Positions 44,222 to 52,292 of a stretch of DNA of 64,000 nt are shown one piece after another. Each line of letters begins with the position of its first letter. The first letter of the stretch is position 1. Position numbers and translations under genes: made by a program. This stretch comes from JANQQN01 sp964519665. GTDB lineage: Bacteria; Myxococcota; Kuafuiibacteriia; Kuafuiibacteriales; Kuafuiibacteriaceae. The stretch is from positions 1 through 64,000 of the forward strand of contig CAZFIV010000001.1 in assembly GCA_964519665.1 (NCBI GenBank). Reading direction: 5' to 3'. Below the pieces are notes generated by a model. The model worked only from the letters and a program-made list of their open reading frames with translations. It was not told the origin of the DNA and did not search any database.

Positions 44222-45637
44222 ATGAACGTGAGCCTCATGGCCAACGAGCCCATTCCGCCTCTCCGTAGCGACCTCGAGATCCAGCGTGGCGACAACGGAA
44301 CGGTCGACGTACGGGATCCGCATCTCATCCAGGTGTTCACCCTTCCCGCCGAAGACTTCGAACTCGCACGGTTCTTCGATGGAAAGCGAACCGCGGACGA
44401 GGTTCACGCCGAGCTCAAAGCGAAGGACCGCCCGGCAACCCGACGACGTATCGAGCGGGTCGCCGAAGAGCTCCAGGACATCTTCCTGCTCGATACGGCG
44501 GAGGTTTGGAAGCAAGAGCCGGTGGTCGAGAACACTGCGCCGTGCCCCCAACTGGCGCCCACACGTCGAAAGCTACGGGTTCTGCCGACCGCTCAACCCG
44601 AGGCCCGCTGGACTTGCCACGCCTGTGGGGCCTGTTGCCATGGCCTTGCTGTGGAGATCACCGAAGAGGAAGAGGCCCGGATCGACCCCTCGCTCTACGG
44701 TGATATCCTCGGAGACCGGCATTTTGCCGTCGACGCGTTCATCGACCCCGACCAGCCCGCCGCCCGCGTTCTTCGCCAGAGGTTCGAAGACAATCAGGCC
44801 TGCGTCTTCCTGATGGAAGATGGTCTATGCGCGGTCCACTCGCGCCAGGGCAAGCACGCGAAGCCCGACGCCTGCCAGATCTTTCCTCATGTGGTTCTCC
44901 AGGTGCCCGGAGGCCGACCTCGGCTCGCGCTTCGTTTGAACTGCGAGACCATGCACGAGACGTCCGAGGCGGGCCCGCAAATCCAGACCGAGGCGGCGGA
45001 GGTGCTTCACATCCTGAAGACCAGCCCTTCCCATCGGGTCCCGAAGTCGACGCTCTTTTTGGGCAAGGTACGAACCTTCGAGGAGGTCAACGCCATCTTC
45101 GAGCGCCTGTACGGAATGTTGTATGAGGGGGGTGTCCGGGTCGATAGCCTCGACCGCATCGACCGCAAACTGTTCCGAGGCCGGGTCGGCCGAGCGCGGT
45201 CCCGGTTCGGTGCGCGCATGCTGGAATACCTGGAGGAAGAGCAGAACAGCCCAGTGAGACTCGAAGGTGGCGGGTACACTCGCCAGGTTCGGCGTTTGCG
45301 GAGGGGTGTGGATGCTTTTAAGGCGATGGAGCGCGGCCTTTCCTTGCCGCCGCTGCCCGAACGGGTCGAAAAGTTCTTCGTGGGTCAAATGCGCAACGCG
45401 CTGTACGGGTGCGGTCCCTGGAATCTTCCGGATACAGGATTTGCAGCGGTCGGCCTGATGCTGGCTTTGGAAGCGATGGCCCATGCCGTCGGCAGCAAGG
45501 GTCGGCTCAAAACGGCGAACACTGCGTTTATTGTTTTTTCGGGCCCGATCCTCGAAATGACGGCTCATGCATGGCCGGTCCTCGAAGCCATCGACCCGGT
45601 CCACGCGCGGCGGCTCCGGTCGCGAGAGGAGTACTGA
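44222..45637 (+). CDS. YkgJ-family cysteine-cluster protein with extended N- and C-termini
   Basis: The 471-residue protein has a PqqD-like N-terminal segment (DPHLIQVFTLPAEDFELARFFDGKRTADEVHAEL). A YkgJ-type cluster follows at about 135-230: CHACGACCHG, then CVFLMEDGLCAVHS and DACQIFPH. The long helical C-terminal region resembles FliB-type lysine N-methylases only in general layout. Its stop overlaps the next ATG (TGATG), so it is translationally coupled to the aminotransferase. The function is not established. It might be an Fe-S or metal-dependent modifying enzyme. Confidence 0.75.
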   Translation: MNVSLMANEPIPPLRSDLEIQRGDNGTVDVRDPHLIQVFTLPAEDFELARFFDGKRTADEVHAELKAKDRPATRRRIERVAEELQDIFLLDTAEVWKQEPVVENTAPCPQLAPTRRKLRVLPTAQPEARWTCHACGACCHGLAVEITEEEEARIDPSLYGDILGDRHFAVDAFIDPDQPAARVLRQRFEDNQACVFLMEDGLCAVHSRQGKHAKPDACQIFPHVVLQVPGGRPRLALRLNCETMHETSEAGPQIQTEAAEVLHILKTSPSHRVPKSTLFLGKVRTFEEVNAIFERLYGMLYEGGVRVDSLDRIDRKLFRGRVGRARSRFGARMLEYLEEEQNSPVRLEGGGYTRQVRRLRRGVDAFKAMERGLSLPPLPERVEKFFVGQMRNALYGCGPWNLPDTGFAAVGLMLALEAMAHAVGSKGRLKTANTAFIVFSGPILEMTAHAWPVLEAIDPVHARRLRSREEY

Positions 45638-46827
45638 TGCCCACACTTTCCCGAAGAGGAGTCGATATGCCCGCGTCGCCGATCCGGCGATTGGTGCCGT
45701 TCGCGGACGCGGCGAAGACGAGGGGGGTTCACGTTCATCATCTGAATATCGGGCAGCCCGACATTCCGACGCCGCCCCAGATGATCGAGGCCTACCGCAA
45801 CTACAACGAACAGGTCCTCGCCTACGGGCCGTCGCAGGGGCTCCCGGCGATGCGGGCCGCGGTGGCACGGGACTACAACGAGCGCGGCCTTCACATCGAA
45901 GACCGGCACGTCACGACTTGTTTCGGCGGTAGCGAGGCGGTCACCTTTTCTTTGGCGGCGGTCACCGACGCCGGCGATGAGATCCTCGTTCCCGAGCCGT
46001 TCTACGCGAACTACGCGGGCTTCGCGACGCTCCTTGGGGTCCGGGTGGTCCCGGTACCGGCCTCAGCCCGCGACGGATTCCACCTACCGCCCGATGAAGC
46101 GCTCGAGGCAGCGGTCAGCTCTCGCTCCCGAGCGCTGGTATTCTGCTCGCCCGGCAACCCGACCGGCACGGTCTATCGACCCGATGAGCTGGAACGCATC
46201 GGCCGATTTGCCGAAAAACACGACCTGTTCATCATTTCCGACGAAGTGTACCGGGACTTCGCCTACGACGGGGTCGCCGTTACGAGTGCCCTCAGTCTCT
46301 CGTGTGCCGATGATCGCGTGCTCGTCGTCGACAGCGTCTCGAAGAAGTACTCGGCTTGTGGGGCTCGGGTCGGATTCGTCGTCACGCGGTCCGAGCCGCT
46401 CCTAGATGCCGTCATGCGGATGTCGTTCGCTCGGCTGTGCCCCCCGACAGTCGACCAACTGGCGGCCATCGCCGCTTTCGAGACGCCATCGAGCTACTTC
46501 GACGAGGTGCGAGCCGAGTACAAAGCTCGCCGCGACGTCCTGGTCGACGGACTCAACGCGATCGATGGGGTTCATAGCTATCGGCCGGAAGGCGCCTTCT
46601 ACACGGTGGCCACCTTTCCGGTGGCGGACATCGATCACTTCGCGCAGTGGCTGCTGACCGACTTTGCCCACGACGGCCAAACTGTGATGATGGCGCCGGC
46701 AACCGGCTTTTACGGCACCCCGGGGCTCGGGAAGAACCAGGCGCGAATCGCGTACGTGTTGGGCGTGTCTGCGATGCAGGCGAGCGTAGAAGTTCTCAGG
46801 GCCGCGGTGTCGGTCTATCCTCGATGA
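45637..46827 (+). CDS. PLP-dependent class I/II aminotransferase
   Basis: The 396-residue fold-type I aminotransferase contains LNIGQPDIPTPP, FGGSEAVTFSLAAV, CSPGNPTGTVY, IISDEVYRDFAYDG, the PLP lysine in VDSVSKKYSACGARVGF and the Arg-containing C-terminal KNQARIAYVLG. It resembles aspartate-type transaminases, but the substrate is undetermined. GAGAGGAG precedes the ATG, which overlaps the ykgJ-like stop. Confidence 0.9.
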   Translation: MPTLSRRGVDMPASPIRRLVPFADAAKTRGVHVHHLNIGQPDIPTPPQMIEAYRNYNEQVLAYGPSQGLPAMRAAVARDYNERGLHIEDRHVTTCFGGSEAVTFSLAAVTDAGDEILVPEPFYANYAGFATLLGVRVVPVPASARDGFHLPPDEALEAAVSSRSRALVFCSPGNPTGTVYRPDELERIGRFAEKHDLFIISDEVYRDFAYDGVAVTSALSLSCADDRVLVVDSVSKKYSACGARVGFVVTRSEPLLDAVMRMSFARLCPPTVDQLAAIAAFETPSSYFDEVRAEYKARRDVLVDGLNAIDGVHSYRPEGAFYTVATFPVADIDHFAQWLLTDFAHDGQTVMMAPATGFYGTPGLGKNQARIAYVLGVSAMQASVEVLRAAVSVYPR

Positions 46828-46852
46828 GGGGCGGTCCGCAGGCCCGCACAAC

Positions 46853-47518
46853 ATGTCGAAGGACGGTAACTCCAGGAGCATTCAGGGGCCTGGACCGGAC
46901 GAGCGACTTCCGGAAGTGGTCCTACGCCATCTGAATTCCGAGTACCGGCGCCCGGTTGCCGACCACAACCGGCGGGCGTTCGAATGGGTGGTTCGCAATC
47001 TTCCGTCGGGTGCGCCGATCGTCGTGGATGCGGGGTGCGGGACGGGCGTCAGCACGCTCACGCTCGCCGACCGGCATCCGGACGCATGGCTGGTGGGCAT
47101 CGACAAGTCCGCCGCCCGCATGGCGCGAGGGGTCGGGTTGGACCCGGACGCGGTGGGTGTCGGCCGAGGCCGGTCGCTTTGGGTGCGGGCCGACGTCGTG
47201 GATTGGTGGCGGCTGGCCGACGCTGCCGGCTGGCGGTTGGAGCACCACTATCTCCTTTACCCGAACCCGTGGCCGAAGCGCGCTTACCTCAAGCGTCGGT
47301 GGCACGGACACCCCATCTTTCCGTCCATCCTTCGCATCAGTCGGGCGATGACGCTACGCACAAATTGGCGGACGTACGCAGCTGAATTTTCGCTTGCCCT
47401 CGAACTCGCCAAGAGGAAGCCCACCGTGGTCGAGCTGACCGCGGATGATGCGAATCTGAGCCCGTTCGAGGCCAAGTATCGAGCGAGCGGTCACGCTTTG
47501 TTCGAAGTTCGGATATGA
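46853..47518 (+). CDS. trmB: TrmB-like tRNA (guanine-N7) methyltransferase
   Basis: The 221-residue SAM methyltransferase has motif I VVDAGCGTGVSTLTLAD and VGIDKS. The TrmB hallmarks are YPNPWPKRAYLKRRWHGHP and the C-terminal FEAKYRASGHALFEV. It is diverged from E. coli TrmB, for example YPNPWPK instead of FPDPWPK, but the pattern is kept. It would methylate G46 of tRNAs. No strong ribosome-binding site is seen. It lies 25 bp after the aminotransferase. Confidence 0.8.
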   Translation: MSKDGNSRSIQGPGPDERLPEVVLRHLNSEYRRPVADHNRRAFEWVVRNLPSGAPIVVDAGCGTGVSTLTLADRHPDAWLVGIDKSAARMARGVGLDPDAVGVGRGRSLWVRADVVDWWRLADAAGWRLEHHYLLYPNPWPKRAYLKRRWHGHPIFPSILRISRAMTLRTNWRTYAAEFSLALELAKRKPTVVELTADDANLSPFEAKYRASGHALFEVRI

Positions 47519-47646
47519 CCGACCGAGCGGTTTCTGGTCGTGCCCTCCAAGTGATGTGATGCCGATCTTTTGGGCAGGGCACGCGGAGCCTCGCGGTTGA
47601 CGAACTGCTGTCTCGTGTTTGCATCCAGTGGGTCACTGGTGGATTG

Positions 47647-48954
47647 ATGATGGACTGGCACCGTCACGCAGGTCTTTCGGAGCGCTGGCAGAGTCTCTGC
47701 CGCGGCCACGCGCAGACCCTCAACGAGGGTCTTCGTCGAGGTATCCACGCGCCTTTGGCCTCCAGCGCCGACGATAGGGCCAGTCTGGCGGGTGCCGTCC
47801 TCGAGATCGTAGCGGAAGCGAACGAAGCGGGTGAAACCGTGGCCCTTCGCGGACTTTTCACCCCCGCCTACCACCCGTTCGTCGAGGGACTCGAGGACCG
47901 GGCCGAGCCCGTGGGCACGCTTCTCCTGCTCGATGACGGTCGCGTTGCGGTCGTCGCCGGTGGCTCGCGTCGGCGACTTCAGGCCTGGCTGGTGACGCCC
48001 GACAGCTCGGAGCCCTTGGTGGGGGTATTTGCACTCGGGCGCTCTTCGAATCGACGTATCATCGCGCTCGGGCGGCCCGATGGGGTTCATCTCGCCCGAG
48101 GATGGGGCGGACCGATTCAGACGGTGATTCCCTGGCCCGACGCCTACGGCCCCGCTCACCCGGAGATGCCGGTGCCCACCAATGATCACTACGCACGGGT
48201 CACGGCCCTGCTGCCGTACAACGACGGCGAACGGGTGATCATCGTGTCGAGGTCCGGGATATTTGCGGCCACGTCCACGAGCTCGGCACTCATTCATCCG
48301 AGCCCCGCCGATTTGGGGGGTTACGTCGACGAAGACGGCGACGAAGCATTCCCCCTCGACCTCGCTTCGGTGCACGCCTCGGCGGCACCCAACTCGGACT
48401 TGCTGGTCGTCGGCGATCAAGACAGTCCGCATCGGATCCTGACGTCGGACGGCGACCTGTTGGTCGCCGTCCCGCCCACGCAGGGGCACGTGCAATGGGC
48501 CGCCAGTGCCGTCGATGCTCATGGTGGCGAGGTCGTCGCGCTCAGCAGCACGGACAATGGTCAGGCCTATACCGCTTTCGCCGACGCTTCGATTCTGCGC
48601 TCGTCGCTTCGATGGCATCCGGAGGCTGAATTGACGACCGTCGAGGCGCCGTCACCGGTGACCGCCGCGACGGCATGGCCCGGGACCGTCGCACTGGGGC
48701 ATGCTGATGGGTTCATCAGGCTATACCGATCCTCCGGCGAGGCGCTCGGTGAGGTGTTCGTCGGCAGCCCGGTACGAGCGATCGATGCGACCGCCGACCG
48801 GCGCTGGGTTGCGGTTGGTACCCAGGCCGGCGTTCTGCACATCCTCGACCTGGCGCCAGCGGAGAGGTCGCCGTGGGCCATCGGTCGGTTCGATCATGCC
48901 GAGGTGCGGCGGTATCTATTTTGGCGCGCCGAAGCATCTCCGTTGATCTGGTGA
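47647..48954 (+). CDS. Unknown protein, probable beta-propeller
   Basis: The 435-residue protein has no named family. Repeating beta-rich blocks of about 45 residues suggest a WD40/YVTN-like propeller: VGTLLLLDDGRVAVVAGGS, VTALLPYNDGERVIIVSRSG, SDLLVVGDQDSPHRILTSDG, GTVALGHADGFIRLYRSSG and RWVAVGTQAGVLHILDL. No signal peptide is seen. It is convergent with the macro-SIR2 gene 4 bp away. TTG 47644 and ATG 47650 are alternative starts. Confidence 0.68.
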   Translation: MMDWHRHAGLSERWQSLCRGHAQTLNEGLRRGIHAPLASSADDRASLAGAVLEIVAEANEAGETVALRGLFTPAYHPFVEGLEDRAEPVGTLLLLDDGRVAVVAGGSRRRLQAWLVTPDSSEPLVGVFALGRSSNRRIIALGRPDGVHLARGWGGPIQTVIPWPDAYGPAHPEMPVPTNDHYARVTALLPYNDGERVIIVSRSGIFAATSTSSALIHPSPADLGGYVDEDGDEAFPLDLASVHASAAPNSDLLVVGDQDSPHRILTSDGDLLVAVPPTQGHVQWAASAVDAHGGEVVALSSTDNGQAYTAFADASILRSSLRWHPEAELTTVEAPSPVTAATAWPGTVALGHADGFIRLYRSSGEALGEVFVGSPVRAIDATADRRWVAVGTQAGVLHILDLAPAERSPWAIGRFDHAEVRRYLFWRAEASPLIW

Positions 48955-48958
48955 TGCG

Positions 48959-50557
48959 TCAGCTACCGCGCGAGCCCCGCTCATTCCATCCTAGCCGGTT
49001 GAGAAGCCGCTCGACCTCACCCCAGGCGGCGGTTTGCCGCTCATCTGAGGTCGCCTTCTCGGTGAGCTCGTACAACAGGTCGCGCAATCGTCGCTCTCCG
49101 GATGAGAGGACGCCGTCGTAGGCGGGATGGAACAGGTGGTCGGTCGGGGTCTCTGCCCCGGCGGCCACCCGATCCAAGAAGACCTCGAGGCGGCGGGTCG
49201 CAGCGCTAAGGTTTCGCTGAGCGAGATCCAGGTCGACCCAATCGAGCTCATCTTGCCAGAGGGCTTCGACGAGCGGGTTGCCACCCACCACCAGCGTCGT
49301 ACCGAACTTGCCCTCCGAGACTTCGCCCCGATGCATCGCCCGTCGCACCGCACGGATGATTCGGTGGAAGTTATCGTCCTCGAGCGAGAATCCCACGAAC
49401 AGCATGTGGCGGGTGATCAACATCGCCTGCACGATGCCGGCTAGAGCCTCCCGACGGTCGCGGTAGGCGTAGTAGTCATCGCGGGTCAAGACGATGTCGT
49501 TAGACTGGCTGACACATCCGTGGAGCTTGAGCAGCCAGCGCTCCCCGTCGCGCACGGTCTCGTACGGTAGTCGCGCGACCGGTCGACGCGCGGACGCGGA
49601 AGCCGTTTCGAAGAGCTCGTCGTAGTTGGTGGTCACGACCTCTTGCACGGGCAGAGAAGCGAGCATCGCATGGCCGAGTGAGTATCGCCGGGAGCGAGAC
49701 GACACATACCGAGCAACCGCGCGCTTCAGGCGCTCTCGGGAGCGCAGCTTGACCTGCAGGAAGAGCGCCTGGTCGATCTTCTCTAACTGTTCGAGGGCTT
49801 CGACCTGGGCGTCGGGGAGGCAAGCCTCTTCGACGGCGATCGCTTTGAGAAGCTCACCCCACCCGGGAATTCCGGCGCCCCTGCTCACTCCGGCGCCGAC
49901 GAAGGCGACGAGCGCCCGCCGGGCAGCCAATCGGGCCAGGCGGTCAGCGGGTTCGATCAGCGAGGGGTCGAGGGCTCGCCACGCCACGGACGGGGACAGC
50001 GCCCGCCGAACCGCCTGCACCGCGCTGTAGGCGGCGCCGTCGATCATCACCACGCCGATGTCGATCGGACGTTCCGAACAGAACTGATAGAGCATCGGTA
50101 GCAGCGCGCGAGCCATCTCTCCGGCCTGGCGTCGCTTGCCCCCTTGTCCGGTGCCGACCAGCGGCAGTGTGACCAATGGCCGAGCTCGGCCGAAGCGTGG
50201 CGTCCGTTGCTCGAGCTCGGTGGACGCCTTTTCTAGGAACTCTCGAACGGCGTCCAGGTACCAGTCGATGGGCGTGCCTCGGGACCCGTACAGATCGACG
50301 AGCCACGGCGTTGGGTCGTCCGACCGAAGCGGGCGCCATCGGGCGACGCGGTTGCCCGAGTGACCGAAGCCGGGCTCGATCGGTGTCTCCGGCCGGTCGC
50401 CCACCGCGTGGACCCAAGTATCGCCGGGGCGGGCCGGTTGGTGGCTTCCCGGCACGCACCACGCGTCCGCATGCAGCTTCATCAAGTCGCCCCGGACCAC
50501 AAAGACGTGCCCGGGCGCCTGGGTGTTGGGTTGGTGGGTGCCAACGGACGGCATCAT
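48959..50557 (-). CDS. Macro-like domain fused to SIR2-like NADase domain
   Basis: The 532-residue protein has an N-terminal macro-like domain (about 16-188: VFVVRGDLMKLHADAWCVPG and LVTLPLVGTGQGGKRRQAGEM). A SIR2-like domain follows (about 205-410): AFVGAGVSRGAGIPGW (GAG at 221-223), VVTTNYDELFE with Asn311, and LLKLHGCVSQ with His346. HMLFVGFSLEDDNFHRI completes the pattern. SIR2-like domains of this type consume NAD+ in anti-phage systems such as Thoeris ThsA and SIR2-pAgo. A macro domain could sense an ADP-ribose-type signal. The start overlaps the kinase stop (TGATGATG), so it is translationally coupled. A defence or stress effector role is inferred. Confidence 0.82.
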   Translation of the reverse strand: MMPSVGTHQPNTQAPGHVFVVRGDLMKLHADAWCVPGSHQPARPGDTWVHAVGDRPETPIEPGFGHSGNRVARWRPLRSDDPTPWLVDLYGSRGTPIDWYLDAVREFLEKASTELEQRTPRFGRARPLVTLPLVGTGQGGKRRQAGEMARALLPMLYQFCSERPIDIGVVMIDGAAYSAVQAVRRALSPSVAWRALDPSLIEPADRLARLAARRALVAFVGAGVSRGAGIPGWGELLKAIAVEEACLPDAQVEALEQLEKIDQALFLQVKLRSRERLKRAVARYVSSRSRRYSLGHAMLASLPVQEVVTTNYDELFETASASARRPVARLPYETVRDGERWLLKLHGCVSQSNDIVLTRDDYYAYRDRREALAGIVQAMLITRHMLFVGFSLEDDNFHRIIRAVRRAMHRGEVSEGKFGTTLVVGGNPLVEALWQDELDWVDLDLAQRNLSAATRRLEVFLDRVAAGAETPTDHLFHPAYDGVLSSGERRLRDLLYELTEKATSDERQTAAWGEVERLLNRLGWNERGSRGS

Positions 50558-52257
50558 CAGTCGCCCTGCGCTATCGGCAGGTAGACCAGGAACGTCGCGC
50601 CTTCGCCCAGCTTCGATTCGAACGTAATTCGCCCGTGGTGCGCTTGCACGATCTTTCGAGAGATGTCGAGCCCCAGCCCCAGGCCGCCGCCGCCCTTGGT
50701 CGTGAAGAAAGGCTCGAAGACTCGTTCGGCCACCTTGGGGCTGATGCCGCGCCCGTTGTCCTGAACGCCGACGACGCACTGCTGACCCTCTTCGGCGAGC
50801 GAGAGGGTGATCTTCGCTCTCCGGTCGCTGGGAACGGCGTCGGCGGCGTTGCGGATGAGATTGATCAAGACTTGGCGAAATCGCGCCGCGTCGAGATCGA
50901 CGAGCGGCTCGTCCGCGATCTCGAGCTGCACGTCCGCTTGCTTGACGACCTTGTCACACTGCATGAATCGGAGGACCTGCCGCAGGACGTGGGCCAGGTC
51001 CGTGATCTCGAAGCGATAGCTCGCGTCCGCGCCGCTCACGAAGTGGCGGACTTCGTTGACGAGATCGAGGATATGCTGACGAGCCTCGAGCATGATGCTC
51101 TTCGATTCCTGGATGTCCTCGTCGTTCGGATATTTTCGAGCGATCATGTCGGCCAGCATGAACGGGCTCAGGTGGTTCTTGACCTCGTGGGCAATGCCTG
51201 CGGCCAGCCTCCCGATCACCGCCATTTGCTGTGACCGGATCAACTCTTCTTGCGCCTGCAGCAAGTCGGCGCGGGCCCGTTTGAGGGCCCGGATGGTTTC
51301 TTCTCGTTTCTCGGCCATTTGTAGTTTGGCCAACGCTTGCCCGACCATCGCGCCCACAATGGTGATCATGTCGACGTCGGGTTCCCGGAATGGCGGGCGC
51401 AAATGACTGTTTTGTGCCCCCAGAATCCCGACCACCGTGTCGCCCTGGATGATCGGAGCTGCCATCACCGCGCGGGTCTCGTTGAGCATGAGAGACGGCG
51501 CTGCTTCGAACCGCACATCCGCCGACGCATCGCGCGAAATGATGCTCGTGCGTCGATGCACCACATACTCGGTGATCGTCGTAGAGATGACCGGGGCGTC
51601 ATCTGGGGGCGAGTTGGCTCCCCGGCTCATGACCGAAACCGGGTGACCATCACGATCGACGAGAGCCGCGAAGACCCGATCGACCGGCATCACCTTGATC
51701 AGAAGCTCGAGGGTGCGGCCGAGCAGAGCCTCGACGCCATCGGCTCGCTGAACGGAATGACTGATCTGGTGCAGCACGGCGAAACGACGCGTTTGGTGAA
51801 CGAGGTCTTCCTGGCTGCGAGCGTCGACGAGCGTCTGCTCGGCCAACCCGATCGCCGCGAAGAAATCGTCGGCCACCATTCGCTCGAGGTCGGGGCCGAG
51901 CGCCTGCTCGGCCGGCTTGACCAGCTCGGGAGGTGTCTCGACCGTATGCAGGGCCCCCACCCGAAGTTCGGTCTTGCCGAGCTGAATGGTATCGCCATCA
52001 ACCAGATTGGCGCGTCCGCGCACCGGGACGTTGTTGACCAGGGTTCCGTTGACTCCGCCGAGGTCTTCAATGAGCAGCTCTCCGGCCTCGACCCAGAAGC
52101 GGGCGTGTCGGCGCGACATTCGGCGATCGTCGGCGAACCGCAGATCGCACTCCGCGCCGCGGCCGACTACCAGGTCCGTCTCAACCGAGACCGAGCGTGG
52201 CTCCGGACCGACGACAATGAGCGTATGTGCCACCTCGCTTCTCGATATCGCAGGCAA
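50557..52257 (-). CDS. FHA-GAF-histidine kinase
   Basis: The 566-residue cytoplasmic sensor kinase has an FHA domain (about 14-100: VVGRGAECDLRF, MSRRHARF, DLGGVNGTLVN) and a GAF domain (about 155-310). HisKA carries the phospho-His357 in AGIAHEVKNHLSP. HATPase shows N-box INLIRNAADAVPS and G-boxes DNGRGISP, GGGGLGLGLDISRKIV. There is no TM segment. No receiver lies nearby. The FHA domain suggests Ser/Thr kinase input. It follows prc by 35 bp and its stop overlaps the macro-SIR2 start. Confidence 0.92.
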   Translation of the reverse strand: MPAISRSEVAHTLIVVGPEPRSVSVETDLVVGRGAECDLRFADDRRMSRRHARFWVEAGELLIEDLGGVNGTLVNNVPVRGRANLVDGDTIQLGKTELRVGALHTVETPPELVKPAEQALGPDLERMVADDFFAAIGLAEQTLVDARSQEDLVHQTRRFAVLHQISHSVQRADGVEALLGRTLELLIKVMPVDRVFAALVDRDGHPVSVMSRGANSPPDDAPVISTTITEYVVHRRTSIISRDASADVRFEAAPSLMLNETRAVMAAPIIQGDTVVGILGAQNSHLRPPFREPDVDMITIVGAMVGQALAKLQMAEKREETIRALKRARADLLQAQEELIRSQQMAVIGRLAAGIAHEVKNHLSPFMLADMIARKYPNDEDIQESKSIMLEARQHILDLVNEVRHFVSGADASYRFEITDLAHVLRQVLRFMQCDKVVKQADVQLEIADEPLVDLDAARFRQVLINLIRNAADAVPSDRRAKITLSLAEEGQQCVVGVQDNGRGISPKVAERVFEPFFTTKGGGGLGLGLDISRKIVQAHHGRITFESKLGEGATFLVYLPIAQGD

Positions 52258-52292
52258 ACATCAGGGGTTCAAGACCGGTCGACGGTAACGGC

